The translations under genes were made by a program, and so were the position numbers. The notes under the pieces were generated by a model. That model worked only from the letters and a program-made list of their open reading frames with translations, had not been told where the DNA came from and searched no databases. A DNA stretch of 64,000 nt from Allodiplogaster sudhausi (taxonomy: Eukaryota; Nematoda; Chromadorea; Rhabditida; Diplogasteridae), in assembly GCA_945643635.1 (NCBI GenBank), contig CALZFC010000020.1, positions 491,001 to 555,000 on the forward strand, in the 5' to 3' direction. Below, piece after piece: positions 46,053 through 56,628 of this stretch; the stretch's first letter is position 1; each line of letters starts with the position of its first letter.

Positions 46053-49000
46053 CAGTACCGCCCACGAGCCAGTGGTTCCGGCTCGAGCGGCTCCGAGCCG
46101 CTCGAGCCGCTAAGAGCCGCGTTGAATTACACGCCAGAGAGCGAATGTTTCGGCTATCCGTTCCTTGTTTCATGCTCAGTAAATACTCCTCTATCTATTC
46201 TGCTGGAAAAAACGGAAAAAAACTGCCGTAGTAAAAAGTCATTATTATTGTACGTTCTCGATGACAAATATGGTGCTGTGTCTTAAAGTGTATGGTGTTA
46301 GGTGCAATTCATGGTCATTTTGGCAAGTTGCCAAGTTTTCAGACTTCGAAAATAAGCACAATTCTGGAGGGTTTTTTTTTTGCTTCTGATGTGTTTCCAT
46401 TTTATTTTCGAATTGGAGTGGCTTTTGTGTTTCAGAAAGCCTCTACTCCTTGTCTACCGTGCAATGGCCAGTATGGGAGTCTAGACGGGATCGGGAGTTG
46501 CGTGCAGCCGACTCTTCGCTTCTCAATCGTCAAAGAGGAGCCATTAGATGGGTTATGGTTTTCATTTATACTTTAATTCAACATAAGTTCTCTTATGGCT
46601 TTCATTTAAGAATATGCTGTAATTCAACATATGTTCTCCATTTATTTAACGTTAAATATCCGACTTTTGCCTTGAGCGTGATGCTTTGTGGATCCATTCT
46701 AGGAGATGTGACGTGTTCAGCTGCGAGTCTCCTGATCTGCAATTCATTCGAAGACCGCATTGCGTGGGAACGTCAAAACAGGCTATAATTTTTTGCCTAA
46801 TCGCTTGGGAGAAGCATGACCAGACACAGCAGGAGTTCACCGTCATCGAGAAGGCAGGCCTTACAGATCCCCGAGTCGGCTATGCTAACTGGGTTTGCAA
46901 ATCATAACACTATTTTTAAAGATAACATCTAAAAAGTTGTTTACATAGGTTACATATCCGAATAAGAGAAGGTACAAGGGCGTTGTCCTCTTCGTTGGCA
47001 CCGAAGCTGCAGGCGAACGAGAGTGCAATAAGAAAATTGGTGAGCCAAGAAAAAGAAGAAGTAAGCCTTATTATACTAGCCCAAAGCAATTTTTGGCAAT
47101 CGCTATCCAAATGAGGTCGGCACTCGCTTCTACTGTGATCGTCAACCCAATCGGATATAGCTCCGAATCTGAAGATGATGTACCTCTGAGATCGTCTTCC
47201 CAGACTCCATCCACATCACTTGCGGTTGCCATCGTCCCTCCCGCAACCACTCCTCTCTTCCCGCAACCACTCTTCCCTCCTTCCGCAACCACTCCAAGTA
47301 CACAGCCGGCTTGGGTCATCAACATGACGAGACAACTTACCAACCACATTGACTCCCGCTTGTCTCAGGTGCGATATAAAAAGAAAATGTTCAACGAATT
47401 TTAATAAGGCAGACGTTGCATTTCTTACAGATGGAACGAAATATGAATTCTCGTTTTGATCAGGTTTGTTCAATAGTGAAAGCGATATATTCTGATTATG
47501 AAAGCAACAAGATATTTCAGCTCGAAAAAATGTGAACCAGAGAGTAAGCCTTTTGATGGCCGAAGTTTCGGCCCAGCGTGCAAATGTTCAATCTGCGCGT
47601 GATGCTGCTGAAAAAGCAGAGGAATCCAACCAAGTTCTTCTTCACAGAATTGCTCCCCGACCGCGCGATCAGGGTTTCATGCTAAGAGAATTAGAAAATT
47701 CCACATTCGATAGTGTATAATTTAGATCTACGGTATACATTCTCTTCCCAAAGAAGAAGTAGCTTGCTTGGCCGAGAATGCAAAGACTGGACCAGTCTTT
47801 GCTCGCCTTCTCTCTACCTCTGTCTTTGAAAATGAAACGGATAGAAATTAGCCATTTATGAAGCGGAAGAACGTGGCGAAGCGCAATTTCGTACTTAAAG
47901 TTGGTTAAGCTCTAATAATTCAAAATATCCTTCAATTTTGCAGTTGCTGGGACACTTCTTCCCAACATCTGACGCGCAGAAGTCCGTTCAAGAAAGCGAC
48001 GCTATGCATCTCATCAACACTTACTCTCTTAAGCAAAAGAAGTTGGAAGATTCTTACAACAGTTCCTAATAGGTGAAAAACAGCGTTATCTGATTAAAAA
48101 GTATCATTCTGCAGGAGAGAAGCGGTCGATGTGGGTGAACCGCGCGACTCGGACAGCCGAGTAAGAGACAGAAGCCGCTCCCGCAGTCCTACGATTAATT
48201 CTTATCGTTTCAACTTGGAGTAAAACTAGAACATGTTTTGTCGCTTTCGAGGTTATATGAGAAATCAGGAATTATAGATTGCATTTTTTCTTAAAGTGAT
48301 ATGCCAATTGTTTTCTGCTCAATTAACTTTGTTGTTTCTATGATAAAGTTCATTTTATAGCCTGATTTGACGTTCCCACGCAATGCGGTCTTCGAATGAA
48401 TTGCAGATCAGGAGACTCGCAGCTGAACACGTCACATCTCCTAGAATGGATCCACAAAGCATCACGTTCAAGGCAAAAGTCGGATATTTAACGTTAAATA
48501 AATGGAGAACATATGTTGAATTACAGCATATTCTTAAATGAAAGCCATAAGAGAACTTATGTTGAATTAAAGTATAAATGAAAACCATAACCCATCTAAT
48601 GGCTCCTCTTTGACGATTGAGAAGCGAAGAGTCGGCTGCACGCAACTCCCGATCCCGTCTAGACTCCCATACTGGCCATTGCACGGTAGAGAAGGAGTAG
48701 AGGCTTTCTGAAACACAAAAGCCACTCCAATTCGAAAATAAAATGGAAACACATCAGAAGCAAAAAAAAACCCTCCAGAATTGTGCATATTTTCGAAGTC
48801 TGAAAACTTGGCAACTTGCCAAAATGACCATGAATTGCACCTAACACCATACACTTTAAGACACAGCACCATATTTGTCATCGAGAACGTACAATAATAA
48901 TGACTTTTTATTACGGCAGTTTTTTTTCCGTTTTTTTCCCAGCAGAATAGATAGAGGAGTATTTACTGAGCATGAAACAAGGAACGGATAGCCGAAACAT

Positions 49001-49111
49001 TCGCTCTCTGGCGTGTAATTCAACGCGGCTCCTAGCGGCTCGAGCGGCTCGGAGCGGCTCGAGCTGCTCGGAGCCGCTCGAGCCGGAACCACTGGCTCGT
49101 GGGCGGTACTG
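46053..49111. mobile_element. 3.06-kb foldback element with Tc1-like ends (F1)
   Basis: Ends are CAGTACCGCCCACGAGCC and its inverse, flanked by TA (46051-46052 and 49112-49113). The arms, 46053-46785 and 49111-48358, are near-perfect inverted copies of over 700 bp, the right one slightly longer through extra GCTCGAGC repeats. The loop, 46,786-48,357, is a multi-exon gene relic. The interrupted site is intact near 32,690 and 51,905. CAGT ends at TA are the Tc1/mariner signature; no DDE transposase is present, so it is non-autonomous. Confidence 0.85.
46810..48223 (+). pseudogene. BEN-like domain gene carried in loop of F1
   Basis: Exons about 46810-46892, 46949-47368, 47431-47463, 47521-about 47711, about 47752-47891, 47944-48069 and 48117-48223. 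Early exons read FTVIEKAGLTDPRVGYANW then VTYPNKRRYKGVVLFVG, a module often found ahead of BEN domains. Exon 2 has a Pro/Thr-rich linker. Later exons read EEVACLAENAKTGPVFARLL and LLGHFFPTSDAQKS...LINTY, aligning residue by residue with the gene at 62,530-63,903. The tail is Arg/Ser-rich. Lesions: one A missing in a run at about 47,525 (frame), and TAG at 47849 where the paralogue has Glu. Splice sites are otherwise kept. The loop position implies capture by the element. Confidence 0.6.
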
Positions 49112-49113
49112 TA

Positions 49114-49789
49114 CATACATATGTCATCCTTTGTTATGTTTTTTTTTTGAATAAATGAATCGAAAGAGCGCTTTGCCGTTCGCAAGAATATTATTTAAAG
49201 GAGCGCATTCACCGAAAAGCTGCTCTTCAAACAAAATGCGGGTGTTTTACTTGTCATTTCCAATAATTTTGAGGGCACATTACTATCAGGAAGTTCAAAC
49301 TTTAGATAGATTGAATTCGCGGAAGGTTTCTTTGTATTCCAGTGACCAACCGAGTTGAGGAAGGAGTGTGGGAATGTTTGAATCGTAGACTCAGCCGTGG
49401 TGGGAGTTAGTGCAAATAAAAGTTTAAAACATGCAAACTGCTGTAGGTTAGCCTTCTTCTGTTCACAATCCTACCGGCTAGCCTGTTTTCAGTTATGTAG
49501 GAGCTGTGTACATACATACATAATTCGTTCTTTCATTCTTGATATTGCTCTCCTTCTGACATTGTCTGCTTGTTACACAGCTCAGGCGCGTGGGAACATA
49601 AGTTCCTGAACGGAACAGTGAATATGTTAGTATTTATGCTGCAGACTAGGGAAAGTGTAAATAATCATGGACAATCGCAACTATTAACGCATTCTTCTTT
49701 CCTGTTCGGATACATATAACAAATTTAGAAATATATGTTATTAATATCTAGAAAATAAGTTAGCAAACAGAAATTTTCCTCTACATCAA
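49114..49789. repeat. remaining right part of the interrupted intergenic unit
   Basis: This stretch matches 32,710-32,950 and 51,930-52,500. It continues the unit that starts near 40,340 and is split by E3, E4 and F1. Confidence 0.75.
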
Positions 49790-50460
49790 TCAAAATCTAT
49801 GTGCGCGTTCTCGTGAACGGTCTGTGCCGCTTGGGTCTCGCAGGTTCGCCTTCCCTCGGCAGCAAATGATTGACGTCAGCGCCATGCGATATTCCGTGCT
49901 CAAAGGATGCACAGAGTATAAGTGTGATAAGAAAACGAAGAAAGGATTGGATTGTTTAGGAGTATAAAAAAATATAATTTGTGGAAGGATATCATACTTA
50001 TTGCATCTATCAGACATCACGCGGCTCTTTATTAGCGCCCACTAGATTAGAGCGTTTTCTCGTTTAGGCACATGAGATAACTATAGCTATTAAAATAATA
50101 GAAATGATATCTCAATCTCTTTTTTAACCTCAATTGTGAAGCAGGTCATTGGCGGTGTAATGACCGTGCCAAAGATAGGGCCGGCAATCACGGGCAAATG
50201 GCCGCAGACGTGGAAGGCGTCCATGAGAGAGCAGAGCGCGATGAGAATGTTGCACGAGCTGCGGAGCTCTCTGAAATTATTAATTTAAACAAAAGATATT
50301 TTAAAAAATTGGATATGTTTGTTAATTTAAAAAAAACCAGCAAAATTTCGACCAACTTGTAGCGAATCGTTGCTCCGACGACGCACATGTTGCCAAAGAC
50401 TCCAAAAACGACAAAAAAGACATAAAAGTGCATTAGTATGTCTGCGAACGTCGCCTTCAT
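49790..50460 (-). pseudogene. Srsx-like 7TM receptor, copy 4, exons 3-6 missing
   Basis: Exon 1 (50460-50353, with FGVFGNMCVVGATIRYKL), exon 2 (50266-50129, with LRSSCNILIALCSLMDAFHV) and exon 7 (49898-49790, with TEYRMALTSIICCRGKANLR) are all open with intact splice sites. Exons 3-6 and their introns are gone, leaving about 230 bp between exons 2 and 7. Joining exon 2 (phase 0) to exon 7 (which expects phase 2) would shift frame, so a functional receptor is not expected. Confidence 0.85.
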
Positions 50461-52571
50461 CCTGGAATCTGTATAACGGAATGCCCCCCATGTCAAGACT
50501 ATTGTATGTACATACACAGGTTATAGTGAATGTGAGTTAAATTACTTTTGCGACTAGAATATCAGGCTTATGAAAAGTCACGGGCGCACTTAAAACTCTG
50601 TCTTTATGTTAAGGTTATTTATAAATTTTTTTGCATTGGAAAAAAAACGGCCGATGGGAGTTTAGTCAACAGTGGGAGCCAAGTTCCGTGAGGGAAGTTC
50701 CGGTCCGAGCAAATAGTACTAAGAATTCACTATTTTTGTCGGTTTTGTTCGCGAATTCTTCGTACTACTTATGATTTGTCTACTTTTATTCGATCTCGGG
50801 CCGGAAGCCAAGTAGGCGTCATTTATATTCGTGCAAATAGCGGGAAGAAAGGATACATTCCGATCCCCCGGAAAGCGAGAAATATTTTTTCGACTCTTGG
50901 AAAATGCTACTACACAAATTGATAAAAAATTACGTCATTTTGCTACTAAGAGTTGAGGCCCAAAAGGTCCGAAAATTGAGGACCTCACTAGATACTGAGC
51001 AACTATTATACATATATGTATAATGAGCTCTCCAGAAGGCTCTGATCTATTTTAAGTCCATGTACTTGGCATAATATATGTACATAGTTAGGGCACGACG
51101 AAAATGTGATATTTCAAGGGGTCTGTATCTCGGTCCCAAGGGACGTACAGACCCTGTCAATAGCTCATTGAACTCAGCTCGAGGTGGTCTAGCATGGCAT
51201 GCTAGAACGCATCGGAACCACGCCGCGAAAAGTTGCGGTATCGTGGGGATGACTTATAAGTAAACAAGGCAAACTCATTGTCAGTGCAAACTGCCAAGAC
51301 CGAAAGCCAAATTACTTCAGATGCTTATTCACAACCAACACGCACTGTTGCAAGATACATAAAAGTAACAAAAGTAACAGTGAACATTTCTAGCTGTGTA
51401 ATTCAACTAGTTTTCTACAAAAGAAAGGAGAAAAATGAAAACATTACAGGAATCTTCTTTGCCTTATTGCGCTTTGACAGAATAACCCTTCAGGAAGTTG
51501 GAATTTTACTAGTTACATATAAAAGAATTCATAGTCTATTCGGTCGCAGAAGGAAAAAGAATAGGGGGATATTCACGCGGTTCAATAAATACTTCCTCAA
51601 TGGGAGATCTGCACGTTTCCTTGTTTTCCAACGATCAATCAATTAGAGTAAAGAGTGTGGGAAACGTAGTTTCATGTCAACCGGGGTGGGATTTAATGTA
51701 ACCAAAACAAACGACTTCTACCAATGCTATCTCACGCTTGTACTATCTTATCTCCATTTTATCTAAATTTATTACTAAAGAAAATATTCGCAGATGTTAC
51801 GGCAGCTTAACTCTCGAGGTACTGAAACAACTAATGGACAAAGTTAAGTACGTTTAGTACACGGCAAGCTAATGCTTATAACCCTATTGTTGTTGTCACC
51901 TACATACTGATGTTATACTTTGTTATGGTTTTCTTTCGAATAAATGAGTGCTTTGCCGTTCGCAAGAATATTATTTAAAGGATCGCAATCACCGAAAAGC
52001 TACTTTTCAAACAAAATGCGGGTATTTTCCTTTTCATTCCCAATAATTTGAGGGCACATTGCAATCAGGAAGTTCATGTTTTAGACAGATTGAATTCGCG
52101 GCAGGTTTTTTTTTGTTTTCCAGTGACCAACCGTGTAGAGGAAGGAGTGTGGGAATCGTAGACTCAGCCGTGTTGGGAGTTAATGCAACCAAAACAAAAA
52201 AATCTCACGCGTGTAAAATTTTAATACATGCAAACTGCTGTCGGTTAGCCTTCTTCTGTACACAATCCTACTCGCTAGCCTGTTTTCAGTTACATAGGAG
52301 CTATGTATATACATAATTCATTCTCTCATTCTTGATACTGCTCTCCTTCTGACATTGTCTGCTTGTTACATGGCTCAGGCTCGTATGGAAGTGTTGTTGT
52401 CATCTTGAATGAAACAGTGAATACAGTGAATATATTAGTATTTAGGAGGTCTAGTGAAAGCATAAATAATAATGCGACAAGTGCAACTATTACCGCATTT
52501 CTACTTCAGTTTCGGATACTTTTAACGATTTCTGTTATTGCTACCTAGAAAATTAATTAGGCAAACATCTA
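50461..52571. repeat. intergenic unit upstream of receptor copy 4
   Basis: This copy of the repeated unit has no insertions. It carries empty sites near 51,690 (E3), 51,842 (E4) and 51,905 (F1). Sequence upstream of receptor copy 4 includes GCATAATATATGTACATAG, which is shared with the copy 1 unit. No gene recognised. Confidence 0.7.
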
Positions 52572-53236
52572 TCAGAATCTTCGTCCACGGTCTCGTGAAC
52601 GGCTTGTGCCGCTTGGCGCTCGCAGCTTCGCCTTGCGGCGGCAGCAGATGATTGACGACAGAGCCTTGCGATATTCCGTGCTCAAAGGATGCACAGAGTA
52701 TATTTATAACATGATAATGAGCAAACGATTGCATTATTCTGGTGTTTTCTTTTTTTGAAATCATAGTAAGTGCATCAATCAGTATTTCCTTCAAGCTTAC
52801 ACAACAAAACACTAGACTGGTTAAATGGTTACGAATGAATGTCGTTGCCGTAAACAAATGTGTGTTCTAGATAAAACATGCACGCACTAGATTAGGGCGT
52901 GTTCCTGTGGAGGCATAGTAGATTAGTAATGCTCTTCAAATAATACTGTGTCCTTAGGGGGACAGGGAATGTGGATGTGAGGTGAGGAACCGATGCGGGT
53001 AGAAGCTCCGCAATAACGCTGCCGTTACCGATTTAACACACGTATGGATAGAACAGAAGAGGGCCTGGGGGAGGCCTACGAAAACAGAGAACGGAACCCC
53101 CGTCACCTTGGGGTTTAACAACTGTAGAGCTACCGCAGACTGGTGTCGATGCACAGGAACAGCCACACAGGCACGACGCCGCCTGAGAGGACGTCGACCG
53201 TGAGAGAAGGCTTGCCGACGCAAGAGAGACTGACCG

Positions 53237-53284
<48 letters not shown>

Positions 53285-55475
53285 AAGAGAGAGGAAACGC
53301 CCGCAAATGGGGAATCAGCCGTCACGGGAGTACTTGAAGTCCTGATCGCCAATGTTTTGTCCTTCCCATGGGGAACTGCGACGCTCTCTAGTGGATCGCT
53401 TATATTGTGAGGGAGAGGTGGTAGAGCAATGTGAACGAGTGGCCTCAGCCGGGTTACGAATTGCTACATATGTACATACGAAAACATACATTGTGACTCA
53501 CAGAGCAAAAGATCAAACAACTTGTAGATGATAGTCTACATAACAGAGATTTATTTATTCATTTATTTATCTACATCGATTAAGATGCGACAACACTGGC
53601 AGAGATGTAACGTGACCGGCGAAAATATACATAGATGATAACTCATTGAACTCTGCGCATTTTTCAGGCAAGTTGTCATGAACTTCACCCGTGTAGTAAA
53701 GTAGGAAGTGAGAACCAACCTTGTGAAGTAGAGTATGACGACATTAGTGGAGACTGAAATGTTGACGAAGAGACCAGTGACGAGTGACACTTCGAGAGGA
53801 AGGTCATAATTTGTTTCATCGACGAAGAAGGCAGCAAAGAATTTGATAGCCGGGGTCGCCGTCGAACCACCGACCACAACGACCGTGATTATCAGCATGG
53901 ATCGGAAGATTCGACGGAGAGAGTGAGTGTTAACTAGAGAGGGGGACATGGAGATATAGAGAGAGAAAGAAACAGAGACAGGGACAGATATGTATGTACA
54001 AATATAAAGCGGACAGAGGGATGTTTTCGTCAAAATTCCCTTATGCTCTTATGGTCTCTGAAGGACGAGATTGGGCCACATGAGCTTCAAGATTACCGAA
54101 TGAGCTACAATTGCCTATTTAATCATATTAATTCTTCTTCTGTCAACACACCATTCTTTCATGAATAATTCGCAATCAAGTCACCTTAAAATAACGCTTC
54201 ACACAGAAACCTTTTTCAATCGAATTTAAACTTTTACATCTAAAACAAAGGAAGGCGAAATTTTTTAAATCAAATTTCGCGACTGATCTCACCGAGCCTC
54301 TGTAGCATTCGCCATACGATAATGTAAATTATGAGTGCAGTCGCATTCAGTGCAATTGTTGCGTATGCCCAGACAAGCGCCGCTGTTCCGTGAAGCATTG
54401 ATGGTATGGAGCACGGAAATGACCTCAAATATTTTCGTCTAATTTTTTTTAAAGATAGTAAAATTTTATTTAACTAATGGTTCATGAAATATTATCCCAA
54501 AATTGTTCGGGAGCATCGCTCGCAAAGCAAGTATAAGTCTTTTTTTAACGAAACTAGGTGAGGAATCAGGAATCACAAAAATAAAAGATTCATTACTACA
54601 ATTGAATTGGGTTAACGAAATAAAGAAAAAAACATTCTCAAGCACAAACTCCCGGCCAATAAAGGACAGGGTGATTGATGTTTGGGCGCAAGTATAGACT
54701 GAGACGAATAAAAGATGTCCGAAGAGATAGAGTGTTTGGTTCTTGAACTTATAACTGAAATTCAGGCTTTTTTTTTTTAAATAAAACGGTCTTGATCGCA
54801 TATATTCTATTTAAAAAAACTCACTAGTTGATAGCAGCACATGCGAGAAGGCGGTCAACTGCAATGCATAGAATCAGAGCCGCCCCAGCCAATCTACCAA
54901 TCATAGGAATTGCCTGAAAACCGGCCGCACATTCAATCTTGGTCGAAGTTCCGATGTTCAATCTACGCGTTCAGCACTGGATCTTCTAATTCGAGCCTCT
55001 TTGATATTTGAATGAAACCTCCTACTGTCTCTTTCGGGGAGCGGATGACCAGAAAGTCACAGGGGAACCAACGAGCGACCCAGCCATGATAGCCAAGAGG
55101 CAGCCGCCCTTGGTCTAATAGGATCTCAATCTCCCTTTAGACCTCAATTGCGAAGCAGGTCATTGGCGACGTAATGACCGGACCAAAGATTGGGCCGGCG
55201 ATCATCGGCAAATGGCCGCAGACGTGGAAGGCATCCATCAGAGAGCAGAGCGCGATGAGAATGTTGCACGAGCTCCGGAGCTCTCTTAAATTACTAATTT
55301 AAACAAACGTTTTCTAGACTAGGACATGTTTGTTAATTAACAAAAAAAAACCAGCAAAAAAATCTACCAACTTGTAGCGAATCGTTGCTCCGACGACGCA
55401 CATGTTGCCAATGACGCCAAAAACGACAAAGAAGAGATAAAAGAGCGTTAGCACGTCTGCGAATGTTGCCTTCAT
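52572..55475 (-). CDS. Srsx-like 7TM chemoreceptor, copy 5, apparently intact
   Basis: Exons 55475-55368, 55280-55143, 54913-54825, 54754-54617, 54438-54284, 53933-53720 and 52680-52572 join in frame and give about 316 aa, the usual length for Srsx-type receptors. TM1 carries FGVIGNMCVVGATIRYKL. TM2 carries LRSSCNILIALCSLMDAFHV. TM3 ends IAVDRLLACAAINY. TM4 has YLFGHLLFVSVYTCAQTSIT. TM5 has ATIALNATALIIYIIVWRML. TM6 has RSMLIITVVVVGGSTATP. TM7 has LFVNISVSTNVVILYF. The tail TEYRKALSSIICC is Cys- then Arg-rich. The exon 4 donor (ATTTC/gttaac) lies later than in copies 2 and 6, adding VFFFIS. Likely a membrane chemosensory or peptide receptor; the ligand is unknown. Intron 6 contains a GA repeat and GC-rich inserted DNA. 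Confidence 0.85.
53240..53292 (+). repeat. GA microsatellite
   Basis: A GA-rich run lies within intron 6 of receptor copy 5. It sits in a GC-richer segment (about 52,950-53,400) absent from the other copies, probably an inserted element of unknown type. Confidence 0.85.
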
Positions 55476-56628
55476 TTTGGGATCTGCAAAATGGTATGCC
55501 CCACCCTTCAAGACTTCTGTATGTAAGCAGAATATACTGAGGTTAATTATTTTTGTGACTAGAATCTCACATCTTCCGTATCGATCCCGAGCCGGAAGTC
55601 AAATAGACGGCATACATTTATATTCGCACAGGGAGCGCAAAGAAAGGATCCCTTCCAGCCCCCCCCCCCGAAAAGCAAGTGAAAAATTTAGTTGACTCTT
55701 GAAATTTGTACTTTTCAAATTTATGAATATAGCTAACTTTGGTACCAAGGGTAGAGGCCCCAAAGATATCTTCAAGGGTCCGAAAATTGGGACATTGTCT
55801 AGGTATTTGGAATGACCGAGGGTTAACGAGAAACTTTTATATAGGGCTGATCTATTGTAAGTTCCTGGACTTGGCGTATTGTATGCTTGTAGGTGGGACA
55901 CGACTAATGTATGGAATTTCAAAGGTATATAACGCTTGGGAACCACGTAGCAAAAAGGTTCGGTACCCTGATTACAGAGGAAAAGCAATACAAAACTGCA
56001 CAGACCGAAAAAACAAATAACTTCAGTTGCTCGCTGCGCTGGCACTGACGCCAAAGACATGTGAGCATTGCTTGCTACGTATTCTTGTTTACCGTGCGAA
56101 CATTCGCACGGTAAACAAGAATACTTTTTTCAATGTAAGATCTGCGCACTTCATTGTTTTCCAGTAAAGCCACACTTCAAAGCGACAGCCTTAACAATAG
56201 ATCCCCTCTCCCAACTCTCTAACAATAGACAACGCCCATTCACTCTTCTCTCTCACTTCCTCAATCTAAGCTACACACCTTCTATTAAACCAAAGATAGC
56301 AAAGAAGACAAACTGGAGATATGTAACTCGACCCGGGGACTTTACGACTTATCCAGCAAAGGCATAATCACAGACTAATTATTTACCTGAAATGTTAGGC
56401 GAACTGAACATACATATGTATGTACATATGTAATTTTCTATTTCATGATATTGCTGTCCTTCTGACATGTTCTATTTGTTAGTTTAAGCTCTTATGAAAA
56501 TGTATTTGCCATCCTGAATGGAACAGTGAATAAATTAGTATTTATGCGGTATAGGAAAAGTGTTAACAATAATACTTTCGGATAACTAGAAAATGAATTA
56601 AGCAAATTGAAATTCTCCTGTACTTCTA
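55476..56628. repeat. intergenic unit upstream of receptor copy 5
   Basis: A diverged copy of the receptor upstream unit, with a short inverted repeat of TTCGCACGGTAAACAAGAAT near 56,085-56,125. No gene seen. Confidence 0.6.

Noticed and set aside
46292..46788. Open frames in the arms of the 3-kb foldback element, present twice in mirror image
   Set aside because: They are duplicated with the arms, lack start or splice context and have no recognisable domain.
52954..53352. Open frame in intron 6 of receptor copy 5 with possible retroelement-like sequence
   Set aside because: I could not match any reverse-transcriptase or other motif with confidence, and most of the frame crosses a GA repeat.
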